Both the position numbers and the translations under genes were made by a program. Positions 1 to 7,520 of a stretch of 37,610 nt of DNA are shown here, piece by piece (the first letter of the stretch is position 1; every line of letters starts with the position of its first letter). Under the pieces are notes generated by a model. That model was not told the origin of the DNA, did not search any database, and saw only the letters and a list, made by a program, of their open reading frames with translations. The DNA comes from Nitrospirota bacterium (GTDB lineage Bacteria > Nitrospirota > Thermodesulfovibrionia > UBA6902 > DSMQ01): contig JACQXF010000039.1 of NCBI GenBank assembly GCA_016208855.1, positions 1-37,610 on the forward strand, read 5' to 3'.

Positions 1-23
1 CAGTAGTCTTTTGCAAATGGTGC

Positions 24-121
24 CTCTCAAAAGAGAGACCCATAAGGAGGACACAAAACTGTCTTTCCTGCTTAAAGACTCGTACTAACGATTATAAACT
101 TCTTTACCCATTCCTATGGGT
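24..121 (+). promoter_or_regulatory. Hairpin-rich leader upstream of atpE
   Basis: Three small perfect inverted repeats lie one after another before atpE: CTCTC/GAGAG (24-28 and 33-37), GTCTTT/AAAGAC (61-66 and 74-79) and ACCCAT/ATGGGT (106-111 and 116-121). The last ends about 12 nt before the Shine-Dalgarno. This may be a structured 5' leader or intercistronic mRNA tuning translation or processing of the highly expressed c subunit. That role is inference, and no convincing -10/-35 pair is visible in the first 115 bases. Confidence 0.35.
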
Positions 122-143
122 GAGGATTATACCAGGAGGAATT

Positions 144-497
144 ATGAGAAAGGTTGTTTCTATGGTTTTACTATTTCTGGCTATCGTAGTTCTGACGGCC
201 CCTTTTGCATTAGCTGCAGAGGAAGTGGCAAAGGAGGCGCCGGCAGATGCCAAGATGAGTTATTTTGGCATGGCAGTCCTTGGATGCGGCCTGGCTATTG
301 GTCTTGCTGCCTTTGGTACAGGTATCGGTCAGGGTATAGGACTTAGTAAGGCGGCAGAAGGTGTTGCAAGAAACCCCGGAGCGGCTGGAAAGATAACAAC
401 AACATTGATTATTGGTCTTGCAATGATCGAGTCTCTTTGTATTTATGCCCTTGTTGTAGTTCTGATTGTCCTCTTCGCAAAACCGTTTGGTTTTTAG
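144..497 (+). CDS. atpE: F0F1 ATP synthase subunit c (117 aa)
   Basis: Forms the membrane rotor ring of the F-type ATP synthase. Two glycine-rich/hydrophobic helices are visible. Helix 1 carries GTGIGQGIG and the polar loop reads ARNPGAAGK. Helix 2 carries the ion-binding glutamate in AMIESLCIYALVV. A hydrophobic N-terminal stretch ending in Ala-Leu-Ala-Ala looks like a cleavable signal sequence, making the protein longer than the usual 75-85 aa. The ATG at 144 is chosen because AGGAGG (134-139) sits 4 nt upstream; an in-frame GTG at 120 would place that Shine-Dalgarno inside the gene. The Gln in helix 1 together with Glu-Ser and a downstream Tyr in helix 2 resembles Na+-binding c rings. No other atp genes are in the window and a terminator follows directly. 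Confidence 0.95.
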   Translation: MRKVVSMVLLFLAIVVLTAPFALAAEEVAKEAPADAKMSYFGMAVLGCGLAIGLAAFGTGIGQGIGLSKAAEGVARNPGAAGKITTTLIIGLAMIESLCIYALVVVLIVLFAKPFGF

Positions 498-533
498 TAT
501 AAGGGCAGGGTGACCTGCCCTTATATTTATTTT
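498..533 (+). terminator. Rho-independent terminator after atpE
   Basis: A 12-bp perfect stem (498-509 pairing with 514-525) with a GTGA tetraloop begins right after the atpE stop. It is followed by a T-rich tail (TTTATTTT). It separates atpE from ftsY. Confidence 0.85.
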
Positions 534-597
534 CCTCATTTTCTTAAGTAATCCTGTTATTATCAATAATATTTGAATTTTTTTATCAGGAGGAATT

Positions 598-1503
598 GTG
601 GGATTTTTTGACAGGTTAAAGCAGGGACTGCTAAAGACAAGAAAAAGCATTGTAGAAAAGGCTGAGGCTTTGTTTTTAGGGAGGACTGTTGACGAGGGGC
701 TGCTGGATGAACTTGAAGAGATACTTATAATGGCTGATGTAGGCCCGCGTGCATCTTCTGATATTATTCATGCCCTTAAGGAAAGATTCAAAAAAGGCGA
801 TATATCAGATAGCAATGCGCTTAAAATAGCTTTAAAAGAGGAAATCCGGAAATCTGTTGAAGATGGTTCAGGTATAAAGGTAACAATAGAAAGGCCGTAT
901 GTAATACTTGCAGTTGGAGTAAACGGGGTTGGCAAGACCACTACCATTGGCAAACTCGCAAGCCGCTTTACAAAAGAAGGACTTAAAGTTATCCTTGCCG
1001 CAGGCGATACCTTCAGGGCGGCGGCCATTGAGCAACTTGAGATATGGTCAGAGAGGGCAGGGGCGCAGATTGTTAAACATAAAAGCGGGGCTGACCCTGC
1101 TGCTGTCGCATACGATGCAATAGTGTCAGCAAAGGCAAGGGGCGCAGATGTGGTTATAATTGACACTGCTGGAAGACTGCATACAAAAGTAAACCTTATG
1201 GAGGAGTTAAAGAAGATAAAGCGTGTCGTGAGCAAGGAACTGCCTTTCGCGCCTCATGAGGTGCTGCTTGTTGTGGATGCCACTTCAGGGCAGAATGTAA
1301 TACACCAGGCGAAGATATTTGGCGAAGCTGCCGGCGTAACGGGAATAGCACTGACAAAACTTGACGGTACCGCAAAAGGCGGGATTGTAGTGGCTATAAA
1401 ACGAGAATTGGATATCCCTGTTAAACTGATAGGCGTTGGTGAGGGAGTAGAAGATTTAAGAGACTTCAATGCAGAGGAATTTGTAGAGGCTCTGTTTGGG
1501 TAA
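598..1503 (+). CDS. ftsY: Signal recognition particle receptor FtsY
   Basis: SRP-receptor GTPase that docks SRP-ribosome complexes at the inner membrane for co-translational insertion. The 301-aa protein is essentially the NG domain, with only a very short N-terminal segment in place of the acidic A domain of E. coli. GTPase motifs are visible: P-loop GVNGVGKT (107-114), DTFRAAA (137-143), DTAGR (189-193), TKLDGTAKGG (253-262) and the closing GVGE (279-282). Translation starts at GTG 598 behind AGGAGG (588-593). It lies alone between the atpE terminator and the lptC promoter. Confidence 0.97.
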   Translation: MGFFDRLKQGLLKTRKSIVEKAEALFLGRTVDEGLLDELEEILIMADVGPRASSDIIHALKERFKKGDISDSNALKIALKEEIRKSVEDGSGIKVTIERPYVILAVGVNGVGKTTTIGKLASRFTKEGLKVILAAGDTFRAAAIEQLEIWSERAGAQIVKHKSGADPAAVAYDAIVSAKARGADVVIIDTAGRLHTKVNLMEELKKIKRVVSKELPFAPHEVLLVVDATSGQNVIHQAKIFGEAAGVTGIALTKLDGTAKGGIVVAIKRELDIPVKLIGVGEGVEDLRDFNAEEFVEALFG

Positions 1504-1582
1504 TTATACCCTAAGTTGAGCGAGTTATAATATGCAATAGTTTTATAGCGGAAGGCTAAATTGTTTAATGCAAGAGTTATTC

Positions 1583-1611
1583 TTTACATGGTATTTATGC
1601 TGTGATAGACT
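1583..1611 (+). promoter_or_regulatory. Sigma-70-type promoter of the lpt-rpoN operon
   Basis: TTTACA (1583-1588), a 17-bp spacer and TAGACT (1606-1611). The -10 ends 8 nt before the lptC ATG and there is no Shine-Dalgarno, so the transcript would begin at or next to the start codon (leaderless). Confidence 0.55.
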
Positions 1612-1619
1612 ACTTATAG

Positions 1620-2135
1620 ATGATTAGGAAAATCCTGTTAATACTTCTGATACCTTTAGCTGGCGGGACTTTTTTTATATTAAATTACAATGAAGATGAT
1701 GTAAAAACACGCATTTCCTATCGGATGTCTTCTATGAAGGGTTTTAATTTAACCCACAAAGACGGCGGCAAAGTTAAATGGGAGCTTACTGCAAAAAGCG
1801 CGACCTTCCCACAGGGAGATAAAGAGGTCTTACTGAAGGATTTAAATATTAAGGTGCATCAGGTTTCGGATATTACGCTTACGGGTGGAGACGGGAACTA
1901 CAACATAGAAAGGAAGGTCCTTGCTGTTAATAATGCAATAAGGATTACGATAAACAGTTCCATACTGACTACAGATTCCCTTACATGGCATGGCGATAAA
2001 GAAATTATAACAACCGGTGATAGGGTAAAGTTTACAGGCAAAAAGTTTTTAATAGAAGGCAGGGGGCTTGCGGTTGATGTCAGGGAACAGCAGGTAAAGG
2101 TATTGGAAAATGTCAAAGGTATATTTTATAACTAA
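1620..2135 (+). CDS. lptC: LPS export protein LptC
   Basis: Bitopic inner-membrane component of the Lpt machine, passing lipopolysaccharide from LptB2FG to LptA. At 171 aa it has one N-terminal membrane segment (about residues 4-21) followed by a periplasmic beta-rich OstA/LptC-like domain (for example KWELTAKSA). The next gene is lptA, overlapping by 26 nt, then lptB, which supports the call strongly. ATG 1620 is used; no ribosome-binding site precedes it, and a promoter -10 ends 8 nt upstream. Confidence 0.85.
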   Translation: MIRKILLILLIPLAGGTFFILNYNEDDVKTRISYRMSSMKGFNLTHKDGGKVKWELTAKSATFPQGDKEVLLKDLNIKVHQVSDITLTGGDGNYNIERKVLAVNNAIRITINSSILTTDSLTWHGDKEIITTGDRVKFTGKKFLIEGRGLAVDVREQQVKVLENVKGIFYN

Positions 2136-2589
2136 ACTATTTATTTTAATCCTCTTTATTACAAGTCTCATAGCAGTGGTTAATACTGCCAATGCTGAGA
2201 AGAAGCCGATAATTATTACATCTAAAACCCTTGTTACAGATAATAAGACCAGTACGGCTGTATTTGAGGGTTCAGTGGTTGCAAAGACTGATGACCTCGT
2301 CATTTATTCTGATAAGATGACAGTCTTTTACGATAATTCTAACGAGAAGATTTCAAAGATATATGCCTCCGGCAATGTGAAGGTTCATAAAAGAGAACGT
2401 GCTATCTTTTCAAACGAAGCGACCTACTATGGCGAGGAAGAGAAGATAGTTTTTGCAGGCGAACCGCGGGCAATCGACGGAGAGAATATTGTTAGCGGGA
2501 CTCAGATAATCTATTTTCTTAAAGACGACCGATCAATAGTGGAAGGCAGCAAGGTAATTTTAAAGAATAAAAAAGAGGCTGGCAGGTAG
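2110..2589 (+). CDS. lptA: Periplasmic LPS-bridge protein LptA
   Basis: Soluble periplasmic protein that polymerises into the bridge carrying LPS to the outer-membrane LptD/E complex. The 159-aa product has a signal peptide (about residues 1-29, ending Asn-Ala) and a single OstA/jelly-roll domain with typical strands such as AVFEGSVVAK and IYASGNVKVHK. Its start lies inside the end of lptC and its stop TAG overlaps the GTG of lptB by one base, implying translational coupling. Confidence 0.88.
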   Translation: MSKVYFITKLFILILFITSLIAVVNTANAEKKPIIITSKTLVTDNKTSTAVFEGSVVAKTDDLVIYSDKMTVFYDNSNEKISKIYASGNVKVHKRERAIFSNEATYYGEEEKIVFAGEPRAIDGENIVSGTQIIYFLKDDRSIVEGSKVILKNKKEAGR

Positions 2590-3311
2590 TGCATACACTT
2601 GAAATCAGGGATTTTCGGAAAAAGTATGACGGCAAAGAGGTGGTCAGGGGAATAAGCCTGAATATTCATTCAGGGGAAGTCGTCGGACTGCTTGGTCCTA
2701 ATGGGGCAGGGAAGACAACAACCTTTTATATGATGCTTGGGCTGATACAGCCTGACAGCGGCATGATACTGCTTGATAGCGAAGACCTTAGCGGGCTTCC
2801 CATGTATAAAAGGGCAAGGAAGGGCATTGGTTATCTTCCGCAGGAGCCTTCTATATTCAGAAAGCTTACTGTTGAGGATAATATCAGGGCTGTCCTTGAG
2901 GTTACAGAAAGCGGGAAACAAAGAATAGGTGATAAGCTTGAAGAGATACTTGAGGAGTTTAAGCTTTCTTCATTCGCAAAGAGGCTTGGATATCAACTAT
3001 CAGGCGGCGAACGTAGAAAGGTCGAGATAGCAAGGGTCTTAGCCCTTAATCCGGTCTTTATTCTGCTGGACGAGCCGTTTGTAGGGATTGATCCCATCGC
3101 TGTTACGGAGTTAAAAAAAACCATAGAGCAGCTTAAAGGGTCTGGTATAGGAGTAATAATTACAGACCATAATGTGAGGGAGACGCTTTCAATAACTGAC
3201 AGGGCATATATAGTAAACAACGGCAATATTCTTGCAGATGGCACGCCTGCTATGCTGCTCTGCAATGACAGCGTTAAGAAAAACTATCTCGGGGAGGACT
3301 TCAAACTCTAA
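2589..3311 (+). CDS. lptB: LPS export ABC transporter ATPase LptB
   Basis: Cytoplasmic ATPase powering LPS extraction. The 240-aa ABC protein has Walker A GPNGAGKT (36-43), Q-loop YLPQEPSIF (82-90), signature LSGGE (137-141), Walker B FILLDEP (157-163) and switch His194. The lptC-lptA-lptB-rpoN order is classic. It starts at GTG 2589, overlapping the lptA stop, and its TAA overlaps the rpoN ATG by one base. LptF and LptG are not in this window. Confidence 0.96.
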   Translation: MHTLEIRDFRKKYDGKEVVRGISLNIHSGEVVGLLGPNGAGKTTTFYMMLGLIQPDSGMILLDSEDLSGLPMYKRARKGIGYLPQEPSIFRKLTVEDNIRAVLEVTESGKQRIGDKLEEILEEFKLSSFAKRLGYQLSGGERRKVEIARVLALNPVFILLDEPFVGIDPIAVTELKKTIEQLKGSGIGVIITDHNVRETLSITDRAYIVNNGNILADGTPAMLLCNDSVKKNYLGEDFKL

Positions 3312-4747
3312 TGGCTCTGGAACACAGGCTTGAACTTAAATTAGCGCAGAAACTAATACTTACCCCTCAGCTCCAGCAGTCAATAAAGCTTCTGCAGCTG
3401 CCGCAGATGGAGCTGTCTCAGGTATTAAATCAGGAGCTCATGGAGAACCCCCTTCTTGAGGATGTTGTTGAAGGCGGACCTGAGGAATATACAGGAAATG
3501 CCGAGGCGCAGTCTGAAGAATCGCAGCCTGAACCATCTGATTACGCTGATGCGCCCCTAGAGAAGATATTCGGTTTTACAACAGATGACTATTTTGAGGA
3601 CAAGGCAAGTGACGGAAGGGACCTTGGTTATTTTACAGAGGGGACTGAGAATATCCAGCCCTTTGAACAGAATACGAAAAAGCCGAGTCTCCAGGATCAT
3701 CTCTTATGGCAGCTTAGGCTTTCACGTGTCTCAGAAGCAGTATGCCATGCAGCAGAAGCAATAATAGCAAACCTTGATGACGACGGCTATCTTCAGGCCT
3801 CTCTTGAGGAGATTGCTGAAATATCAAAAGTGCAGCCCGCAGTTGCAGAAGATGCCCTTAGGATTGTAAAGGGGTTTGATCCTCCGGGTGTGGGGGCAAG
3901 AGATTTACAGGAATGTCTGCTCCTTCAGCTTAAACCATTAAATCTTGAAAGTAGCCTTGTAGAGAAGATTCTCATTGAAGGCTTTTCCGAACTTAACAGC
4001 AAGAAATATAAACAGCTGTCAGCTAAATTCAAGCTGCCTATTGAAGATATTTTTAGCGCAGTAAAGGTTATTGAGGGCCTTGAACCGAGGCCCGGCAGGA
4101 ACTATTCAAACGGCGAGCCTGTTTATGTAGTGCCTGATGTGTTTGTAGAGGAATCAGAAGGGAAGTTCGTTATAATCCTGAATGATGAAGGAATCCCGAG
4201 GCTCAGACTGTCAAACTATTACAGAAAGCTTCTTCAGAATAAAAAGTCCCTCTCTGCTGAGGAGAGGAGATTTCTTAAGGAGAAGATGGATAAGGCGGTA
4301 TGGCTTTTTAAGAGTCTTGACCAGAGGAATAAGACTATTTACCGCGTAACAGAGAGCATCTTAAAATTCCAGGAAGAATTTTTCAGAAAGGGCGTAAAAC
4401 ATATAAAGCCCATGACCCTTAAAGATATGGCCATTGACATAGGGATACACGAGAGCACCGTAAGCAGGGTAACATCCAATAAATATCTGCAGTGCCCGAG
4501 AGGGCTTTTCAGCTTCAAGACATTTTTTAACAGCGCTGTTCCCGGCAAAGGAGATGTCTCCTCAGCAACCGCTAAGGAGGTAATAAAGGAGGCTGTGGCA
4601 GGGGAAGACCACTCGCTGCCTTTTAACGATAAACAGTTGGTGGAGATACTTAAAGGCAAAGATATAACTGTTGCCATAAGGACTGTAGCTAAATACCGCG
4701 ATGAACTAAAAATACCATCTCACATAAAACGAAAAAAATGGTTTTAA
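3311..4747 (+). CDS. rpoN: RNA polymerase sigma-54 factor RpoN
   Basis: Sigma factor for enhancer-dependent promoters. The 478-aa protein has the Gln/Leu-rich activator-interacting region I (LTPQLQQSIKLLQLP, near residues 16-30), an acidic linker, the core-binding domain, a helix-turn-helix (MAIDIGIHESTVSRV) and a C-terminal RpoN box. The box reads AIRTVAKYRD where the family consensus is ARRTVAKYRE, so the first arginine is isoleucine. Its ATG overlaps the lptB stop and it is followed by hpf and rapZ, the usual rpoN neighbours. I saw no -24/-12 promoter in the window by eye. Confidence 0.95.
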   Translation: MALEHRLELKLAQKLILTPQLQQSIKLLQLPQMELSQVLNQELMENPLLEDVVEGGPEEYTGNAEAQSEESQPEPSDYADAPLEKIFGFTTDDYFEDKASDGRDLGYFTEGTENIQPFEQNTKKPSLQDHLLWQLRLSRVSEAVCHAAEAIIANLDDDGYLQASLEEIAEISKVQPAVAEDALRIVKGFDPPGVGARDLQECLLLQLKPLNLESSLVEKILIEGFSELNSKKYKQLSAKFKLPIEDIFSAVKVIEGLEPRPGRNYSNGEPVYVVPDVFVEESEGKFVIILNDEGIPRLRLSNYYRKLLQNKKSLSAEERRFLKEKMDKAVWLFKSLDQRNKTIYRVTESILKFQEEFFRKGVKHIKPMTLKDMAIDIGIHESTVSRVTSNKYLQCPRGLFSFKTFFNSAVPGKGDVSSATAKEVIKEAVAGEDHSLPFNDKQLVEILKGKDITVAIRTVAKYRDELKIPSHIKRKKWF

Positions 4748-4758
4748 AGGAGGAGAGT

Positions 4759-5274
4759 ATGAACATAATAGTTACAGGCAGACACATAGAAGTAACAGAG
4801 ACCCTTAAGAAATACGCAGAGGAGAAGGTAAACAGGTTTTCTAAATATCTCGGAAACATTTCAGAAGCCATAGTTACATTAGAGGTTGAAAAATACAGGC
4901 ACAAGGCAGAGGTGCTGCTGAAGGTAAATGGTATGATGATACAGGCAGAAAGCGTCACAGGAGAAATGTATTCCTCTATTGACGAGGTCGTGGAGAAGCT
5001 TGACAGGCAGGTTAAAAAATATAAGGAAAAGGTTGTCTCTCACAGAAAGATAGAGGAAAAAGAGACGCTGCCTCCTGCCCCCGGTGAGGGCGCTCCTGTA
5101 ATTATAAAGAGGAAAGCCTTTAATGTAAAACCAATGAATATAGAGGAGGCGGCCATGCAGATGGAGCTTCTTGATAAGAATTTCTTTGTCTTTACCAATG
5201 CGTCATCAGGGGATATAAATGTCCTTTACAGAAGAGGGGACGGCAATTTTGGACTCATAGAGCCTATCAAATGA
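4759..5274 (+). CDS. hpf: Ribosome hibernation promoting factor, long form
   Basis: Binds the 30S decoding centre and dimerises 70S ribosomes during starvation. The 171-aa length fits long HPF: an N-terminal S30AE domain (NIIVTGRHIEVTETLKKYAE) and a C-terminal dimerisation domain (NVKPMNIEEAAMQMELLDK...FFVFTNA). ATG 4759 is preferred over an in-frame ATG at 4738, which lies inside rpoN, because AGGAGG (4748-4753) sits just upstream of 4759. Its stop overlaps the rapZ start (ATGA). Confidence 0.95.
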   Translation: MNIIVTGRHIEVTETLKKYAEEKVNRFSKYLGNISEAIVTLEVEKYRHKAEVLLKVNGMMIQAESVTGEMYSSIDEVVEKLDRQVKKYKEKVVSHRKIEEKETLPPAPGEGAPVIIKRKAFNVKPMNIEEAAMQMELLDKNFFVFTNASSGDINVLYRRGDGNFGLIEPIK

Positions 5275-6134
5275 AGGTAAAAAGAAAAAGAAGGTTATTT
5301 ACTATAATCCTTACGGGTCTCTCCGGGTCAGGCAAGACAGTTGCCCTTAATGCGCTGGAAGACAGCGGTTTTTTCTGTGTTGACAATCTCCCCACGTCGC
5401 TTATAAAGTCCTTTGTTGATCTCTGTTACAGGACCCCCACGATAACAAAGGCTGCGCTTGGGATGGACGTACGGGAGAGAGGATTCTTACGCAGCTTCTC
5501 AGACACTGTCTCAGCTATGAAGAAGAGAAACGGGGTTGAGATAATATTTCTTGAGGCAAAGGAAGATGTGCTCATAAGACGGTTTAAGGAGACGAGGCGT
5601 CCTCATCCGCTTGGGCATGGAGATATTAAGAAGGCAATACATGATGAGGCAAAGATGATTGCGGGAATAAGGCAGCTTGCGGATAAAATTATAGATACAT
5701 CTTCTTTAAGCCCTCATGAATTACGTAAAAACATCATAAATTCCTACTCACAAAATAAGGTAAAAGCACTTGCGGTTACGCTGTTATCTTTTGGTTATAA
5801 ATATGGCATTCCCCACGAGGCTGATCTTTTATTTGATGTCAGATTTCTTCCAAACCCGAACTTTATAGAGAGGCTTAAGCCTCTTACAGGCACAAATAAA
5901 AAGGTCAGGGACTTTGTCCTTAGACAGAGCGATACATCGGTCTTTCTTGAAAGGCTTTACGGGCTTTTAGATTTTCTTCTTCCGCTGTATAAACAGGAGG
6001 GGAGAAGCTATTTAACTATCGGCATCGGCTGTACAGGCGGCAGGCACAGATCACCTGCGATTACAGAAGAGGTCAGAAAGTTTTTTAAACGAAAAAGACT
6101 TCCTGTTTCTGTGGTTCATAGAGATATCGGCTAA
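5271..6134 (+). CDS. rapZ: RNase adapter / nucleotide-binding protein RapZ
   Basis: RapZ (YvcJ) family P-loop protein; in E. coli it controls GlmZ sRNA decay and so amino-sugar synthesis. The 287-aa protein has Walker A GLSGSGKT (16-23), the VDNLPTSL segment and the C-terminal GIGCTGGRHRSPAI metabolite-binding signature. ATGA overlap with hpf. Its stop codon overlaps the stop of the convergent M16 peptidase gene by 4 nt, leaving no room for a terminator. Confidence 0.94.
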   Translation: MKVKRKRRLFTIILTGLSGSGKTVALNALEDSGFFCVDNLPTSLIKSFVDLCYRTPTITKAALGMDVRERGFLRSFSDTVSAMKKRNGVEIIFLEAKEDVLIRRFKETRRPHPLGHGDIKKAIHDEAKMIAGIRQLADKIIDTSSLSPHELRKNIINSYSQNKVKALAVTLLSFGYKYGIPHEADLLFDVRFLPNPNFIERLKPLTGTNKKVRDFVLRQSDTSVFLERLYGLLDFLLPLYKQEGRSYLTIGIGCTGGRHRSPAITEEVRKFFKRKRLPVSVVHRDIG

Positions 6135-7372
6135 GAAATTTTTAGGGCTTTCTCTTCTACGGGGCCATAAACTGTTATGGCAAAGGGCTTGTTATTAATT
6201 AGTCTTTCACAGAGAGCCATTACGTCTTCCATTGTTACAGATTCTACTGCTTTAATTATTTCCTCAGGTGAGTAGTATCTTCCGTAATACATCTCCTGCT
6301 TGGCTATATTTGTCATCTTGCTGCCTGTTGATTCAAGCCCGAGGATAAGGTTGCCCTTAAGCTGGTCTTTTGCCCTCCGAAGCTCTTCAGTTGAGAGGGT
6401 TTTTGCAAGCCCTCTCATTTCATTTGTTATTATATTTACGACCTCTTCGGTGTGATGTGCGTCTGTCCCTGCATAGACAGCCCAGATGCCAGTGTCATGA
6501 TAAGAGGCATTGAAGGAGTGCACAGAGTAAGCAAGCCCCCTCTTTTCCCTTATTTCCTGAAAGAGCCTTGAGCTTACCCCTGCTCCTAAGACCGTGTTAA
6601 TAAGGTGCATTGAATAGCGGTCTTCGCTCCCGTGTGGTATGCCCTCAACACCAAGGCATATATGGGCTTCTGCAAGGTCTTTTTTAACTATGTTTAACCG
6701 GGCATTGAATTTTTCAGAGTGCCCTGCTTTTGGCGAAGAAGCCCTCTCTATCCTGCCAATAGTGGAATTAAGTTGCCTGGCAACTAACTCATCATTGAAA
6801 TTACCTGCGCAGGCCACTACTATATCCTGAGTGCCGTAATAATTTTTTATGTGATTGTTTATATCTTCTTTTGTAAATGCCCTTATCGTGTTTTTGGTGC
6901 CTAAGATTGGCTGTCCCAGCCCGTTTTCCCCCCATATGCTTTGACTAAACAAGTCGTGAATGTAATCATCGGGGGTATCCTCAACCATCTTTATTTCTTC
7001 TGTTATTATCTCTTTTTCCTTCTCAATATCTACCTCAGGAAAGAGAGAGTTAAGAAAGATATCTGTTAGGAGATCTACGCTTTTTTCTATGTATTCATCA
7101 AGCACCTTTACATAGAATGTTGTGTTTTCCCTTGATGTAAAGGCATTTAATTCTCCCCCAATGGAGTCTATCTCTATCGCAATGTCCTTGGCTGTTCTTT
7201 TTCCTGTACCCTTAAATACCATGTGCTCCAAAAAGTGTGATATGCCATTTTTTTCAGGTGATTCATGCCTTGCTCCTACTTTCACCCATATGCCAAGACA
7301 TACGGAGCGCGTGTCTTTTGAGACATGGGTTAGCAATGGAATGCCGTTGTCAAGGATTATCTTTTTGTACAT
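6131..7372 (-). CDS. M16 family zinc metallopeptidase (processing-peptidase-like)
   Basis: 413-aa single-lobe M16B peptidase of the PqqL/YmxG/MPP-beta-like group. The inverted zinc motif HFLEH (HXXEH) is near residue 46 and the downstream glutamate lies in the EKEKEIITEEIKM region. The C-terminal lobe has GLAYSVHSF and a Gly-rich segment (GAGVSSRLFQEIREKRG). The substrate is unknown. The order rpsO-pnp-M16 on one strand is widely conserved. No good Shine-Dalgarno precedes ATG 7372, and an imperfect palindromic repeat lies between pnp and this gene. Confidence 0.9.
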   Translation of the reverse strand: MYKKIILDNGIPLLTHVSKDTRSVCLGIWVKVGARHESPEKNGISHFLEHMVFKGTGKRTAKDIAIEIDSIGGELNAFTSRENTTFYVKVLDEYIEKSVDLLTDIFLNSLFPEVDIEKEKEIITEEIKMVEDTPDDYIHDLFSQSIWGENGLGQPILGTKNTIRAFTKEDINNHIKNYYGTQDIVVACAGNFNDELVARQLNSTIGRIERASSPKAGHSEKFNARLNIVKKDLAEAHICLGVEGIPHGSEDRYSMHLINTVLGAGVSSRLFQEIREKRGLAYSVHSFNASYHDTGIWAVYAGTDAHHTEEVVNIITNEMRGLAKTLSTEELRRAKDQLKGNLILGLESTGSKMTNIAKQEMYYGRYYSPEEIIKAVESVTMEDVMALCERLINNKPFAITVYGPVEEKALKIS

Positions 7373-7423
7373 GTGAATTATTGGGAGGTTTGGGGCTAAG
7401 AGTTTTAAAAGTTTTTTTATTAT

Positions 7424-7487
7424 GTCATTCTGGCTTGTCCAGAATCATTCCCTGTTTTCAGAAAGATTCCCGACAAGCAGGAATGAC
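7424..7487. repeat. Imperfect palindromic repeat between pnp and M16 gene
   Basis: Sixteen-base arms (7424-7439 and 7472-7487) starting GTCATTC and ending GAATGAC, with two mismatches between them. It belongs to the GTCATTCC...GGAATGAC family seen elsewhere in the window. Confidence 0.7.
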
Positions 7488-7520
7488 AATAATAAACTGT
7501 ATTAGAAACTCTTTAAGAAT

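Noticed and set aside
120..143. GTG start giving a longer atpE
   Set aside because: The Shine-Dalgarno AGGAGG at 134-139 would be inside the gene; ATG 144 directly follows it and starts a clean signal sequence.
4738..4758. Upstream ATG for hpf
   Set aside because: It lies inside rpoN without a Shine-Dalgarno; ATG 4759 has AGGAGG and matches the family N terminus.
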